DNA from: a virus
Strand: one strand, 5' to 3'
Virus record (IMG/VR): IMGVR_UViG_3300009285_005282
Span: 55,737-119,736 of that record
Length of the DNA: 64,000 bases
Part shown: in pieces, positions 8,136 through 16,651 of the stretch
How positions within the stretch are numbered: the first letter of the stretch is position 1
Layout of the letters: every line of letters begins with the position of its first letter
Translations under genes and position numbers: made by a program
Notes under the pieces: model-generated
The model's database searches: none
Told to the model about the DNA's origin: nothing
The model's input: only the letters and a program-made list of their open reading frames with translations

Positions 8136-8668
8136 TGCTCCTCCGGTTGGAGATGCTCCAAAGCAGTGTTCCAAGCCAACACCGCGACCTTGGTGCCGTC
8201 CCCAAGGGTAATCCGTAGTACCGCTTCCCGGCCCGTCGCCGCCGCCTGGTGTAGGGCCTTTCTGAACGTCGTGGCCGTGAGTCGGTAACTCTGGTGTACG
8301 GTAAACTTATCCTCGATCATCCACTGGTGGTTGCGCGCATCCCCCTTGACGACCCCGCCGCCTGACCGTGGAGTTGTGGTGCCCGCAATCTGTTCGGCGG
8401 CTTTGCGTTCGCTACGCTGTGACCGCTTGACGGAAGCACGACGTGCGGAACGACCATCCCCAAGTACGTCCCGCGGGCGTAACGCCTCCTTCACCTTTGG
8501 CGTCAGCCCTACCAGAGCGCACGTGGGGCAGACAGTCGCCTGGTTGTGACGGCAGGTGCCATCTACCGTTTCGACGGTTAGGAGCAGGACCAGTAGGTCA
8601 CCGACGTAGCCGCAGGAGGGACACTGCCCAAAACTGCGTGCCGTCTCTACACGAGCCTGTGCAGGCAT
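8129..8668 (-). CDS. zinc-ribbon plus PD-(D/E)XK-type (recombination) nuclease
   Basis: A 179-residue protein, ATG at 8668 after GCGGAGGTG. Residues ~16-50 carry paired CxxC motifs (CPSCGY and CPTCA) forming a zinc ribbon. A basic Ser/Arg linker follows. The C-terminal ~75 residues contain GDARNHQWMIEDKFT, with Asp and ExK spaced as in PD-(D/E)XK enzymes, followed by SYRLTATTFRKALHQA and a LGDGTKVAVL strand. This C-terminal pattern occurs in phage Holliday-junction-resolvase-like or replication-associated nucleases. Substrate is not determined. The stop overlaps the start of the Cas4-like gene. Confidence 0.65.
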   Translation of the reverse strand: MPAQARVETARSFGQCPSCGYVGDLLVLLLTVETVDGTCRHNQATVCPTCALVGLTPKVKEALRPRDVLGDGRSARRASVKRSQRSERKAAEQIAGTTTPRSGGGVVKGDARNHQWMIEDKFTVHQSYRLTATTFRKALHQAAATGREAVLRITLGDGTKVAVLAWNTALEHLQPEEQC

Positions 8669-9927
8669 GACACCTCCGCCTTCTGCAGGCAGGCGTAGTA
8701 GAGTGACCAGTACAACGTGCTGTCCTGGCGTAGCAACATTTTGAGCTCCGACCCGCGGTCACCCCAAGGCGCGTCTGCAAGCAGCACTTCCTCCTGGGCG
8801 TCGAGGATCATCGCATGTGGCGTTTTCGGTTGGTGTAGGATCAGCCCCGAAGCGCTCGCCGTGGTGAACAGGTCCTGCACGGGGTCGAACCCCGAATCAA
8901 ACAAGTACCGCAGCTCCCCGCTTCCTCCTTCGTGACACCCCGCCTTTCCTTTGACAACCTGCCAGTTGATGGTCTTGCCCACACGGGCGCCTCCCTCCTC
9001 GATGCGTTCCCCACGGGTGAGCAGTAGGTCGAGTAGCTTCCCGTGTCGAATTGCGTAGGGACCGGTCACCTCAAACTCCCGTGCTCGGGGGTTTTTGTGA
9101 CTCTTACGGTTGGCACGCGCCTGGTTGGTAGCAACCACGGTAGTCAGGTTTACCCGACCCCGTTCCGGTGCGGAGAAGAACGGCCAGAGCTTACGCATGA
9201 ACTCTGACAGCAGGTAGGCAGAGGCTGATTGACGGGGGTCGTCGTCGAGGGAGGTATCCGTGCGGTACTTGGTGGATACGGCTGCGAGGCTGTCCACCAC
9301 CACCATCTGGCAGTAGTTTTGCCGGACCAGCTCGGCCACTCCCTCCAGGCGTTGCTCGTGGCTCCCTACGTCGAAGATGAGGAACTCGCCAACGCCGGTT
9401 TGATGATAGGCCCGCTCCTCCTCAGTTAGGGCTGGGCGCCCTTCTCTAGCGCGGCGTTCGTCGAGAAACTGCAGATCCAGTTCGGACGACGGGACTGCGC
9501 ACCCTTGAACGCGTAGGAACTCCTTGTCCAGTGTGTGCTCTAGGCAGCACCATGCTATTCGTGCGCCCGCGCCGTAAATGTACTGACACATTGCTCCGGC
9601 GCGGGCGGTCAGGGCGTCCTTGCCCACCCCGTCCGGCCCACCGATTTGCGTTACACCCCCGGCTGCCATGCCACCACCGCAGGCGCAGTCGAGCGATGCC
9701 AGCCCAAAAGGCCGCCGCAGCTGGAAGGGGTTGGCGCTCTCGTCCGCACGCCGCAGCGCAGTGGTTCGCGCCTCCCCCTTCTTCCTCCCCTCGTTGACCC
9801 TGGCGTTGACGAAGTTTACCACCTCGTCAGCTGTCAACGCGGGCACCTCCTTGTCGAAGAAGGACAGGTCACCCTGTTCGTACTGGTCAGGGTCGCGGGG
9901 CGCAGCCGTGTTCTTTTTTCTTGGCAT
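8647..9927 (-). CDS. RecA/Sak4-like recombinase ATPase
   Basis: A 426-residue protein; the ATG at 9927 shares bases with the stop of the small zinc-ribbon gene. A RecA-type core begins at about residue 75 (FGLASLDCACGGGMAAGG) and has a Walker A loop GGPDGVGKDAL near residue 97. There the usual Thr/Ser after the Lys is Asp. Walker B is MVVVDSLAAVS near residue 220, and a TTVVATNQ segment resembles the RecA sensor strand. RecA-family phage recombinases form filaments on single-stranded DNA and pair homologous strands. The neighbouring nucleases and polymerase support that role. The atypical Walker A leaves ATP hydrolysis in question. Confidence 0.75.
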   Translation of the reverse strand: MPRKKNTAAPRDPDQYEQGDLSFFDKEVPALTADEVVNFVNARVNEGRKKGEARTTALRRADESANPFQLRRPFGLASLDCACGGGMAAGGVTQIGGPDGVGKDALTARAGAMCQYIYGAGARIAWCCLEHTLDKEFLRVQGCAVPSSELDLQFLDERRAREGRPALTEEERAYHQTGVGEFLIFDVGSHEQRLEGVAELVRQNYCQMVVVDSLAAVSTKYRTDTSLDDDPRQSASAYLLSEFMRKLWPFFSAPERGRVNLTTVVATNQARANRKSHKNPRAREFEVTGPYAIRHGKLLDLLLTRGERIEEGGARVGKTINWQVVKGKAGCHEGGSGELRYLFDSGFDPVQDLFTTASASGLILHQPKTPHAMILDAQEEVLLADAPWGDRGSELKMLLRQDSTLYWSLYYACLQKAEVSCLHRLV

Positions 9928-10088
9928 CACTGTTTCTCCTTGTGCGGCTCAAACGGGAGGGAACCGCATCGGGGACAGACTGGCGGCTGGCCCACCAGCT
10001 GACGACCGCACACGGGGCACTTTTCCCGCTCGACAGCCGTCTTGACCGATGGCTGGTCAGGCTCTGGTTCATAACCGTACTTGTCCAT
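9927..10088 (-). CDS. small zinc-ribbon protein
   Basis: A 53-residue protein from the ATG at 10088, with AAGGAG just upstream; its TGA overlaps the next ATG (TGATG). Two CxxC pairs (KCPVCGRQ and VCPRCGS) separated by about 12 residues make a compact zinc ribbon. The N-terminal half is acidic and includes SVKTA. Such tiny zinc ribbons in phage replication operons often bind DNA or a polymerase partner. Here it sits exactly between DNA polymerase and the RecA-like gene. Function otherwise unknown. Confidence 0.7.
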   Translation of the reverse strand: MDKYGYEPEPDQPSVKTAVEREKCPVCGRQLVGQPPVCPRCGSLPFEPHKEKQ

Positions 10089-10111
10089 GTTTTCTCCTTG
10101 CCGTGGGTCGG

Positions 10112-12154
10112 CTACTTGGTCTCCGCCCAGCTGTGCCCCACCTTAGGGGTGGCGCGCAGGGGCACTCTTAGCGTGATACCGGGGTGCTCCATGTGCCCCT
10201 GAATGATCGGGCACGCCTCCGCCGCGGACTCCTCAGGAGCCTCGAACACCAGTTCGTCATGTACCTGCAGTAGCATGCGCACCCCGAGTGTGCGAAGTCT
10301 GGAGTCACGACGGCATCGGTTCATTGCCAGCCGGACAATATCCGCTGCCGTGCCTTGAATCCAGAGGTTTGTCGCTGCCCGCTGGGCGTCCCTGGTGAGC
10401 TTGCAGGCGTTACACCAACAGATCTTGGACCGGCGGCCCTGTTGGGCGACAGCCGCTTGATGGGATTGGTAGACGGGCCAGTCCATCGCCTCCAAGAACC
10501 ACCGGCGGTTTCCGAGGTAGGAGGAGGCGTACTTGTGGTCGCTGAGGAACTCGTGTGTCCACTGGATGAAATCTCGTGCTTCCGGAATGGCGGCGAAGAA
10601 CTCCTCGGTCTTCTCCTGTGCCATCCTGGTGGCCTCATCCTGCACGGCCTGGTCTGACCAGTTTGGATACTCTGCACGTACCGCGGCGGGGTAGCCGAGA
10701 TCAATCCCGAGTGTCCGCGCCGCTTTGCCATAAATGAGCCCAAACCCGATTGCCTTCACCGGGTTGCGTAACCCCTTGAGCATTTTCTGGTGATCAGTTG
10801 GGTTCTTGGCGTTTTTGGCCTCGATGAGCTCTTCGTAGGAGTAGCCGTAGACCTTCGCTGCGTTAGCGGTGTGTAAGTCCTTTCCCGCAATGGCGGCCTC
10901 GACCAGGCTCTTGGCGTTGGAAAAGTGCGCCAAGATGTACAGCTCCAACTGGTCGTAGTCAGCTCCTATGAGCACCGTTCCCGGTGGAGCAACGAAAGCC
11001 CGTCGAATGTCCAGCAGCGCGGCGGTGCCACTCCTCAGCTGATTTTGTAAATTGGGCTCGGATGACGACAATCTTCCAGTGTCGGCTACGTGCTGGTTGA
11101 ACGTAGTATGCACCCGCCCGTGGTCGTCCACCCAGGACAGGATACCGTCGATGTAGGTGCCCACCAGCTTGGTGAGCGACCGGTACTCCTTGATGAGCCT
11201 GGGTACCTCGTTTCCCTCCTCGGCCAGGACGTCCAGGACATCTGCATCGGTAGAGGGCCGCGGCGCGCTCGTGGTGCCACCGGGGGTGTTCTTGACAACT
11301 GGCAGCCCCAGGTCCTCGAACAGCAGCTTGGCCAGCTGCGGGCCGCTGTTCAGGTTCACGAAGTAGCCGGCCGTCTGGTTGATCGAACGTTCGATTTCGG
11401 TCTGTCGTTGCTGAATTCGGGGCTTAGCTTGCTGCAGGTAGTTGACATCTAGTTGGATACCCGCCCGTTCCATCTCGAACAGGGTCCTGGTTGTGGGCAC
11501 CTCGTAGAGCATGAACAGATCAAACAATGTACCGTTGCCCGTTCGGTCAGGAATTTGTTGTAGTTTCTCAGCCAGCCTGTGGAACAGCCGCAGGACCCCG
11601 TAGGCGTCAAAGCTGGCGTAGTCCACCACGCGGTCGTACTCGCGCTCAAACGCCTCCAACTCGATCTCGTACAAGGTCTTCTTCGGCGGGCGCTTCCGGT
11701 GCCCTTTGGCGTTGGCGGGGTAGAACGTATCACCAAAGGGCATCATGATCTCCCCGAACTCACGGTAGTAGGCGTCCTTGAGACCGTGTGGCTGCGCCGG
11801 GTTCAGCAGACGGTCCATGGTCAGCGTGCAGTACATGTCCCCCTGGAGGTGCACGCCACTGTTGGCCAACATGTTAGCATCATACTTGATCTGGCTCCCC
11901 ACCCATGTCTTGGTGGGGTCCTCCAACACGTTCTTGAATCTGTGGAGCCGGTCCCGCTCCAGAAAGAACCGGTTGTCCCCGGTGGACACCGACCAGAACA
12001 CCACGAAGTCCCGTTGGATGTTCAGGCCGGTGGTCTCCGTGTCGACGGCGATCAAGTCCGTGTCGTAGAGCAGCTCTTCGAGCTGTTGTTCCTGCTCGGC
12101 CGTCCGCACGTGGACTGCCACCGGCCGGTCGATGGACCATTCTACAAGTTTCAT
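10112..12154 (-). CDS. polA: family A DNA polymerase with 3'-5' exonuclease
   Basis: A 680-residue replicative polymerase, ATG at 12154 with GGAGGG upstream. The exonuclease domain shows LIAVDTETTGL (Exo I, ~residue 34) and YASFDAYGVLRLFHRL (Exo III). Polymerase motif A is IGADYDQLELYILAHF (~393), where the family's usual DYSQIELR is changed to DYDQLELY. Motif B is AIGFGLIYGKAARTL (~466) and motif C is QVHDELVFE (~630). No 5'-3' exonuclease domain is present, as in other phage PolA enzymes. A Cys pair (CWCNACKL) lies between motifs B and C. It copies the phage genome together with the primase, helicase and binding protein encoded upstream. Confidence 0.95.
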   Translation of the reverse strand: MKLVEWSIDRPVAVHVRTAEQEQQLEELLYDTDLIAVDTETTGLNIQRDFVVFWSVSTGDNRFFLERDRLHRFKNVLEDPTKTWVGSQIKYDANMLANSGVHLQGDMYCTLTMDRLLNPAQPHGLKDAYYREFGEIMMPFGDTFYPANAKGHRKRPPKKTLYEIELEAFEREYDRVVDYASFDAYGVLRLFHRLAEKLQQIPDRTGNGTLFDLFMLYEVPTTRTLFEMERAGIQLDVNYLQQAKPRIQQRQTEIERSINQTAGYFVNLNSGPQLAKLLFEDLGLPVVKNTPGGTTSAPRPSTDADVLDVLAEEGNEVPRLIKEYRSLTKLVGTYIDGILSWVDDHGRVHTTFNQHVADTGRLSSSEPNLQNQLRSGTAALLDIRRAFVAPPGTVLIGADYDQLELYILAHFSNAKSLVEAAIAGKDLHTANAAKVYGYSYEELIEAKNAKNPTDHQKMLKGLRNPVKAIGFGLIYGKAARTLGIDLGYPAAVRAEYPNWSDQAVQDEATRMAQEKTEEFFAAIPEARDFIQWTHEFLSDHKYASSYLGNRRWFLEAMDWPVYQSHQAAVAQQGRRSKICWCNACKLTRDAQRAATNLWIQGTAADIVRLAMNRCRRDSRLRTLGVRMLLQVHDELVFEAPEESAAEACPIIQGHMEHPGITLRVPLRATPKVGHSWAETK

Positions 12155-12173
12155 TAGCCCTCCAACGGGGAGA

Positions 12174-12206
12174 ATGGGGGCGGGGACTCACGGTCCCCGC
12201 CCCCAT
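12174..12206. other. strong hairpin between polymerase and ssDNA-binding genes
   Basis: Perfect 14-bp arms ATGGGGGCGGGGAC and GTCCCCGCCCCCAT enclose a five-base loop in the 65-bp gap between the stop at 12220 and the polymerase start at 12154. There is no T-tract on either strand, so it is not a standard intrinsic terminator. In leftward mRNA it would lie just upstream of the polymerase ribosome site. It may attenuate or stabilise the transcript, setting polymerase level relative to the upstream gene. Confidence 0.6.
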
Positions 12207-12219
12207 CGCAGTGTAGCCG

Positions 12220-13326
12220 CTAGACTTTGCGCGTCCGCGGCCCCGAGTTCACGTCGTCATCGTCCCAGGTGGAGCTGCCCTCCGTACGACGAGCAGGGCG
12301 CCCTGTGCCCCCAAAGGGGTTGTCGACGCCCATGTCCTTGGCCTGGTCCTCCAAGGACTTCGGGGCGAATATCCGCTCCAGCTCCAGCGGAGTCATGTGC
12401 TCCTTGACCTTCGCCAGGTCCTCCGGGGTCGCCACCCGGTGCGCGATTTGGAGAGCGGAGTCCTTGTTCTCCCCAACGCGGTGCAGGTCTAGCACCACGT
12501 TCCAAAGGTCCAACGGCGTGGGGGTGCTGCACCGGTCGCATTCGTGGACCGGGGTGAAGAACCCCACGGTTCCGCAGGAGCTGCACTCCATCTCCTCCTC
12601 CTCCAACGAGGAGATCTGGTTGTCCGTGAGTTGTTGGACATCCAGGAAGTGGTCGCACTTGCTTGAGGAGCAGCCAAACCCTACCAGGTCCAACCCACCC
12701 CCGCAGGTGCAGAGTTTGCTCAGCACGGTGCGCTCAAACGCCTCCAGCTGCCCGATGTACCGGAACCCGAACCCGACGTGTACGGGCCGTCCGAAAGTTA
12801 CCGGCTGCTCCTGCCTGCAAAGTCCGCAGCGGCGTCCCGTGCAATCCTTGTACTCTACGATCTTCACCTTTTCCCCGGGGCGCTTCTTGGAGTCCACTTC
12901 CCGCTCGACGGGGTGGAAGTTCCCCATGAGCACTCCGTTGAAGACGATCTGCTTGGACGCTGCCCGCACGTTTCGCGCCCCTATGCTAGCGAAGTGACAA
13001 GGCACGCAGCTCCGGTCACCGATGTCCAGAACGTGAGAGCCGTCTGGCTCCTCGTACTCCGCCAGCCCGGCGCTGCAAGTGAGGCTCACCCCCTTGCCCT
13101 CTTTCCCCGCCCCCATAACGAAGTGGCTGAACGTGATGTAGTACGGGTTGGTGATCTTCTTGGTCTCCCCCTCGGCCAAGGAGATCTCCTGGACGTACTT
13201 ACCCGGAAACAGGAGTATTTGGCTGACACCGGGCTCCCCGACCTTGGGGATTTTCCACCACTGTCCACCGCCACCACCACGCTTGCGTCCTTTTTGGTCG
13301 CGACGCAGGTTCCTCGAAAGTGCCAT
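12220..13326 (-). CDS. candidate gp32-like ssDNA-binding protein with zinc-binding Cys
   Basis: A 368-residue protein whose ATG overlaps the primase stop (TAATG). The N-terminus is basic and Gly-rich, followed by WWKIPKVGEPGVSQILLFP, similar to the start of the core of T4 gp32-like binding proteins. At least five CxxC-type pairs occur between residues ~105 and 270 (CVPC, CGLC, CTC, CSSCG, CDRC), pointing to several zinc sites. The C-terminus carries a short acidic run (STWDDDD) like the partner-binding tails of SSB proteins. Its place between primase and polymerase fits a replication binding protein. The assignment rests on context and pattern, not on a clear family match. Confidence 0.5.
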   Translation of the reverse strand: MALSRNLRRDQKGRKRGGGGGQWWKIPKVGEPGVSQILLFPGKYVQEISLAEGETKKITNPYYITFSHFVMGAGKEGKGVSLTCSAGLAEYEEPDGSHVLDIGDRSCVPCHFASIGARNVRAASKQIVFNGVLMGNFHPVEREVDSKKRPGEKVKIVEYKDCTGRRCGLCRQEQPVTFGRPVHVGFGFRYIGQLEAFERTVLSKLCTCGGGLDLVGFGCSSSKCDHFLDVQQLTDNQISSLEEEEMECSSCGTVGFFTPVHECDRCSTPTPLDLWNVVLDLHRVGENKDSALQIAHRVATPEDLAKVKEHMTPLELERIFAPKSLEDQAKDMGVDNPFGGTGRPARRTEGSSTWDDDDVNSGPRTRKV

Positions 13327-14312
13327 TACCGATACCTTTCTGCCTCAGCGAGGCTTTGCCGAATCTCTTCCGCGTTCAGATCGTCCGGCTGAACGCGCTC
13401 CTCATCAGGATACTGCACCACCCGGACAACTTTGGTCCGGGCGAGCCAGCCACCGATCTTTTCCGTTCCTAGACAGCCAGCTTGGTCACCGTCCAGCATC
13501 AGGTACAGCACGTCCGGCGCGAGGATGTGCAAGAGCTGGTGCTGCTCCCGACTCATGTACGAGCCGAGCAGCGCGACCGTCGCGGGCCACCCGTTCTGAA
13601 CTAGCCAGATGCACGCCTTGTACCCCTCCACGACGATGAAGGGGGTGCGTTCCTCCGGGGGCAGCGTCCTTATCCGGTGGCCATTCCACAGGTGGCTGTG
13701 AGGCTCCGGTTGATACTTGGGGAAGAGTTTATCGAACTCCTCCCCGTAGTCTCCCGGAGACCCGTCCGTACCGCCGCGGTACACCCGGTACTTGGGGTGC
13801 TCCCCGGGGATGGTAGCCTTCCCGGCGTAACCGATCAGGTTCCCCATCGCATCACGCAACGGAAACATGATGCGATCGGTGCGCAGGTCGTACCCCACAC
13901 CGAGCTCCCGGAGCAGGTAGGGGTCGAACCCGGCGTTTACCAGGTCAATGGGCTTGCGGTAGTAGACGCCGGTCAGGCTTTCGGGAAGGATGTGCTGCCC
14001 TACAAGAGGGTTTCGTCGAGTGCGGCGCGCACGCAGTAGTTGTTCGTGCCGTTGCTGCCGCTCCTGCTGCTCTCGGACGAACGACTCTACGAACTGCCGT
14101 CTCTGCGGGGAGAGGCCCAACTTGTGAAGCAGCTGCCCCAACGTTCCGCCCTGGTGGCACCCGAAACAGTTCCACAACCCGGTTTCGACGTTGATCGAGA
14201 ACGACGGGGTGGAGTCGTCGTGGTCTGGTAAGGGGCAACAGGCCCACAACTCAGGACCTTTACGGTAGGAGCGCTCCAGGTAGGGGTCTAGCAGCTGCTC
14301 AAGTTGGTTCAT
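13326..14312 (-). CDS. dnaG: DnaG-type DNA primase
   Basis: A 328-residue protein. The N-terminal zinc-binding domain has C-x-L-P-D-H (CCPLPDHDDSTPSFSIN) and CFGCHQGGT, the CHC2 pattern. A middle region contains ELGVGYDLRTDRIMFPLRD and GYAGKATIPGEHPKY, the DnaG catalytic core. The Toprim motifs are VVEGYKACIW (EGxxx) and LMLDGDQAG (DxDxxG). It is much shorter than bacterial DnaG and lacks a helicase-binding C-terminal domain, as expected for phage primases. It overlaps the helicase gene by 14 bp and should work with it to make primers at the fork. Confidence 0.9.
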   Translation of the reverse strand: MNQLEQLLDPYLERSYRKGPELWACCPLPDHDDSTPSFSINVETGLWNCFGCHQGGTLGQLLHKLGLSPQRRQFVESFVREQQERQQRHEQLLRARRTRRNPLVGQHILPESLTGVYYRKPIDLVNAGFDPYLLRELGVGYDLRTDRIMFPLRDAMGNLIGYAGKATIPGEHPKYRVYRGGTDGSPGDYGEEFDKLFPKYQPEPHSHLWNGHRIRTLPPEERTPFIVVEGYKACIWLVQNGWPATVALLGSYMSREQHQLLHILAPDVLYLMLDGDQAGCLGTEKIGGWLARTKVVRVVQYPDEERVQPDDLNAEEIRQSLAEAERYR

Positions 14313-15804
14313 CCTCCGGCTCCTCTGGCACTAACGCACCGTAGTGCTGCTGAAGGTCCTCGTGGTCCGTTTTCTGTATCGGCTTCCTCCTTCCACCCCC
14401 ACGCGCTTTGCGCTCCTCAAGTACCTCCCGCCCCGTCCGAATAGGGTTCAGCTGGGGGTCCTCTGGTACCACCTGTCCTGACTCGTCCAGTAGCCGCCCC
14501 TCCTCGTCCGTCCAGCCTTTCCAGTGCCAATGTTGGCAGAGCCGCACGCTGAGCAAAAACCCGGCAACCTGCAGCTCCCGCGCCCCGGCGATGTTTACCC
14601 GTAGGCGTGTGGACACGCCGTCACTATCACGTCCCTCCTTTTTGACACGCCACACCATATCCGCTTCCTGTCCCAAAGCGTCGGCGAACGAGATGTCCTC
14701 CAGGTGTTCGTCACCCTCTGGACCACCCTTTTTGGTTCTGGATCGTTGGGTCACCCCAATGACCGGTACGTGCAACTGCTGTGTAGTACCCTTCAGGTCC
14801 TGGGCAATGTTTGCCTGCACCGTCCACTTCAGGTCGTGCTTGCCGGTCCGGTCGTCCAGCATTCGGTACAGAGCATCTACGATGATAAGGTCCGGCTCGA
14901 ACTCCTCGGCGACAGCCTGCAGGTGGGATACCCCACCCCCGCCCGGCACGTCGGCGCTCGAAACGAACTTTAGCGCCCTGGACCGCCCGGTTGACGTGAG
15001 GCGGTTCTCCAGTTGGGGGATCAGCCGCAAGATGGTCTGGAAGTCCTCCCATTCCTTGGGGGTACTGTGCCCTTCGCGGAAACGGGTGTAGTCGATGGTT
15101 GCTAGGGAGCACGCCACACGTTGCTCCAGCTGATTAGTGGGCATTTCACAGCTGTAGATCAGCACCCTTGCCTGAGAATCCATGTAGGCGGAGCACGCCA
15201 GCTCCATCGCGAGCCAGGTCTTCATGCTCTTTGGACGGGCGAAGATGACCAGGAAGTCCTCGGTCTGGAGGCCCTGGGTTTTCTGATTGAGCTGGCGCCA
15301 CGGGAACGGAAGGCCCTGTACCAGGTCGCGGTTGCGTCGCTGCTCCGCCTCGAAAATGATGTTCTCTACGTCGTCACTCAGTACTCGCACGCTTCCTTGG
15401 GGGGTGGCGTGCTGCCACTGTGCGACCCGTTGGCGCAGCAACTGAAACGCCCCGTCACCGTTGAACTGGTCTACGAGGTCACACACCTCTAGGACGGCAT
15501 CGTTGATCTGCCGGCAAAGTGCCCGCTCGCGTATGTCACGGCAGACCTCGGCCAAGGTGGCGTTCACCTGGATCGGTGGTAACGTTCCAGGATATCGCTC
15601 CTCCATCCACTCCAGGGAGGGGATGCACCCGTGGTGCTCCTGGTGCTTGTAGTAGCTCACGATCTCAATGAACTGCGCTCGGCGAATTGGTTGCACCAGG
15701 AGGTCCGGCGTTACCCCGTGTGTGAGCACGTGTCTCAGGTCTTTGGTTGTCAGAATGAGCCAAATCAGGGCGTGCTCTCGATCTATACCTCCGGCGCCCG
15801 ACAT
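14299..15804 (-). CDS. dnaB: DnaB-like replicative DNA helicase
   Basis: A 501-residue protein beginning MSGAGGIDREHALIWLIL, similar to the DnaB N-terminal helical domain. The RecA-like ATPase domain starts near residue 180 with IFARPKSMKTWLA. This is a Walker A form seen in phage DnaB-type helicases, in which the glycine before Lys-Thr is replaced (here by Met). Walker B is LIIVDALYRM, followed by a GVTQRSR sensor segment. The C-terminal ~90 residues are charged and may contact the primase. Start and stop are tightly coupled with the neighbouring genes, so helicase and primase are co-produced. Confidence 0.9.
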   Translation of the reverse strand: MSGAGGIDREHALIWLILTTKDLRHVLTHGVTPDLLVQPIRRAQFIEIVSYYKHQEHHGCIPSLEWMEERYPGTLPPIQVNATLAEVCRDIRERALCRQINDAVLEVCDLVDQFNGDGAFQLLRQRVAQWQHATPQGSVRVLSDDVENIIFEAEQRRNRDLVQGLPFPWRQLNQKTQGLQTEDFLVIFARPKSMKTWLAMELACSAYMDSQARVLIYSCEMPTNQLEQRVACSLATIDYTRFREGHSTPKEWEDFQTILRLIPQLENRLTSTGRSRALKFVSSADVPGGGGVSHLQAVAEEFEPDLIIVDALYRMLDDRTGKHDLKWTVQANIAQDLKGTTQQLHVPVIGVTQRSRTKKGGPEGDEHLEDISFADALGQEADMVWRVKKEGRDSDGVSTRLRVNIAGARELQVAGFLLSVRLCQHWHWKGWTDEEGRLLDESGQVVPEDPQLNPIRTGREVLEERKARGGGRRKPIQKTDHEDLQQHYGALVPEEPEDEPT

Positions 15805-15807
15805 CGG

Positions 15808-16065
15808 TTACTCCAGCGACATCGAGACGAGGTGCGCCTTGTTGATTACGGTATCCTCCCCGTTATGGGGGCGAAGCGTAATCGTGTACTTACTTACGCA
15901 CAGCAGATCCCCCGTGTACACGCCGTCTGTCAGCACCACCCGAACGTCCTGTCCGATCCAGCGCTGATAGGCGGACTCCTGCTCCGCGAGCTTCTTCAGC
16001 GTTTTGGCGTGTTTTTGGCTGCGCTGCTCCAGCAGCGCTACCCGTTTGATGATCTCCTCGCTCAC
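15808..16065 (-). CDS. possible Sm/Hfq-like protein with N-terminal coil
   Basis: An 85-residue protein with a GTG start overlapping the upstream stop (GTGA). Residues 1-35 are a charged helix (IIKRVALLEQRSQKHAKTL). Residues 37-84 read DVRVVLTDGVYTGDLLCVSKYTITL then INKAHLVSMSL. Alternating strands with an aspartate-glycine turn and a closing K-A-x-V-S segment resemble the Sm1/Sm2 pattern of Hfq and LSm proteins. If correct, it could bind RNA or act as a small replication-fork adaptor, as it lies three bases before the helicase gene. The call is from pattern only. Confidence 0.45.
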   Translation of the reverse strand: MSEEIIKRVALLEQRSQKHAKTLKKLAEQESAYQRWIGQDVRVVLTDGVYTGDLLCVSKYTITLRPHNGEDTVINKAHLVSMSLE

Positions 16066-16349
16066 GGTTTGTTCCTTTCTTGGTTTGGGCAGTCCGCTGT
16101 TGGTCGCTCATGACACATGCAGTGCGGTTCCCCGGTTTCTGCCTGTAATCGGAGTGTTCGTGCACAACAGCGGTAAGTTTCCGCCTTTCGGTCTCCTACG
16201 GACTGTCCCGGTGTGCTCAGGTCGATTCCGTGATCTCGATCCCAGGCGGCCATTTCCTCCGCCTCGTTCGCAAGGCGCTCCCAGTGTTCCGCGCCTTCGA
16301 TCCAGTATTTCCTTTCCTCCATGGCACTTCCGCTCGTGTCGTTGCTCAT
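16062..16349 (-). CDS. small Cys/His protein, paralogue of the gene at 18087-18317
   Basis: A 95-residue protein starting at the ATG at 16349, which overlaps the preceding stop (ATGA). An N-terminal helical part (KYWIEGAEHWERLANEAEEM) is followed by RTLRLQAETGEPHCMCHER and a final Cys-Pro. The block T-G-E-P-H-C-x-C-H then C-P recurs in the 76-residue protein encoded at 18087-18317, so the two are paralogues. The Cys/His set looks able to bind a metal. Function unknown. Confidence 0.6.
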   Translation of the reverse strand: MSNDTSGSAMEERKYWIEGAEHWERLANEAEEMAAWDRDHGIDLSTPGQSVGDRKAETYRCCARTLRLQAETGEPHCMCHERPTADCPNQERNKP

Positions 16350-16651
16350 ACCTGCTCCGTTTCCAGCACCAGCCCGTCAAGCTCTACCTGCGTCTCTAGT
16401 GGCACGTCCTGGAAGTAGAGGGGGCGTACCTCCGCGGTCAGCGCGGTCAGCAGCTGCTGCACGGCGTCTCGCACAGCTTGGCCCATGCGCAGAGAGTTCT
16501 CCGACGCTGTCGTTTGCGCCAACGTCACCTGACCATGACGCAGGTCCACCCACACTTTTATCGTGGGGGATAACGGTGGCGTAACGTCCCAGTACGCACT
16601 CGACACCTCCACTCGAACCAGCCGGAGGTTGTCAATCTTGCTAACCGTCAT
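16346..16651 (-). CDS. hypothetical protein, beta-rich
   Basis: A 101-residue protein whose start overlaps the preceding gene by 11 bp. The N-terminal half is predicted beta-rich (LRLVRVEVSSAYWDV and TIKVWVDLRHGQVTLAQTT), then a helix (MGQAVRDAVQQLLTAL). No Cys, signal peptide or known motif. It belongs to a run of four short unknown genes between the glycosylase-like and helicase genes. Confidence 0.55.
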   Translation of the reverse strand: MTVSKIDNLRLVRVEVSSAYWDVTPPLSPTIKVWVDLRHGQVTLAQTTASENSLRMGQAVRDAVQQLLTALTAEVRPLYFQDVPLETQVELDGLVLETEQV

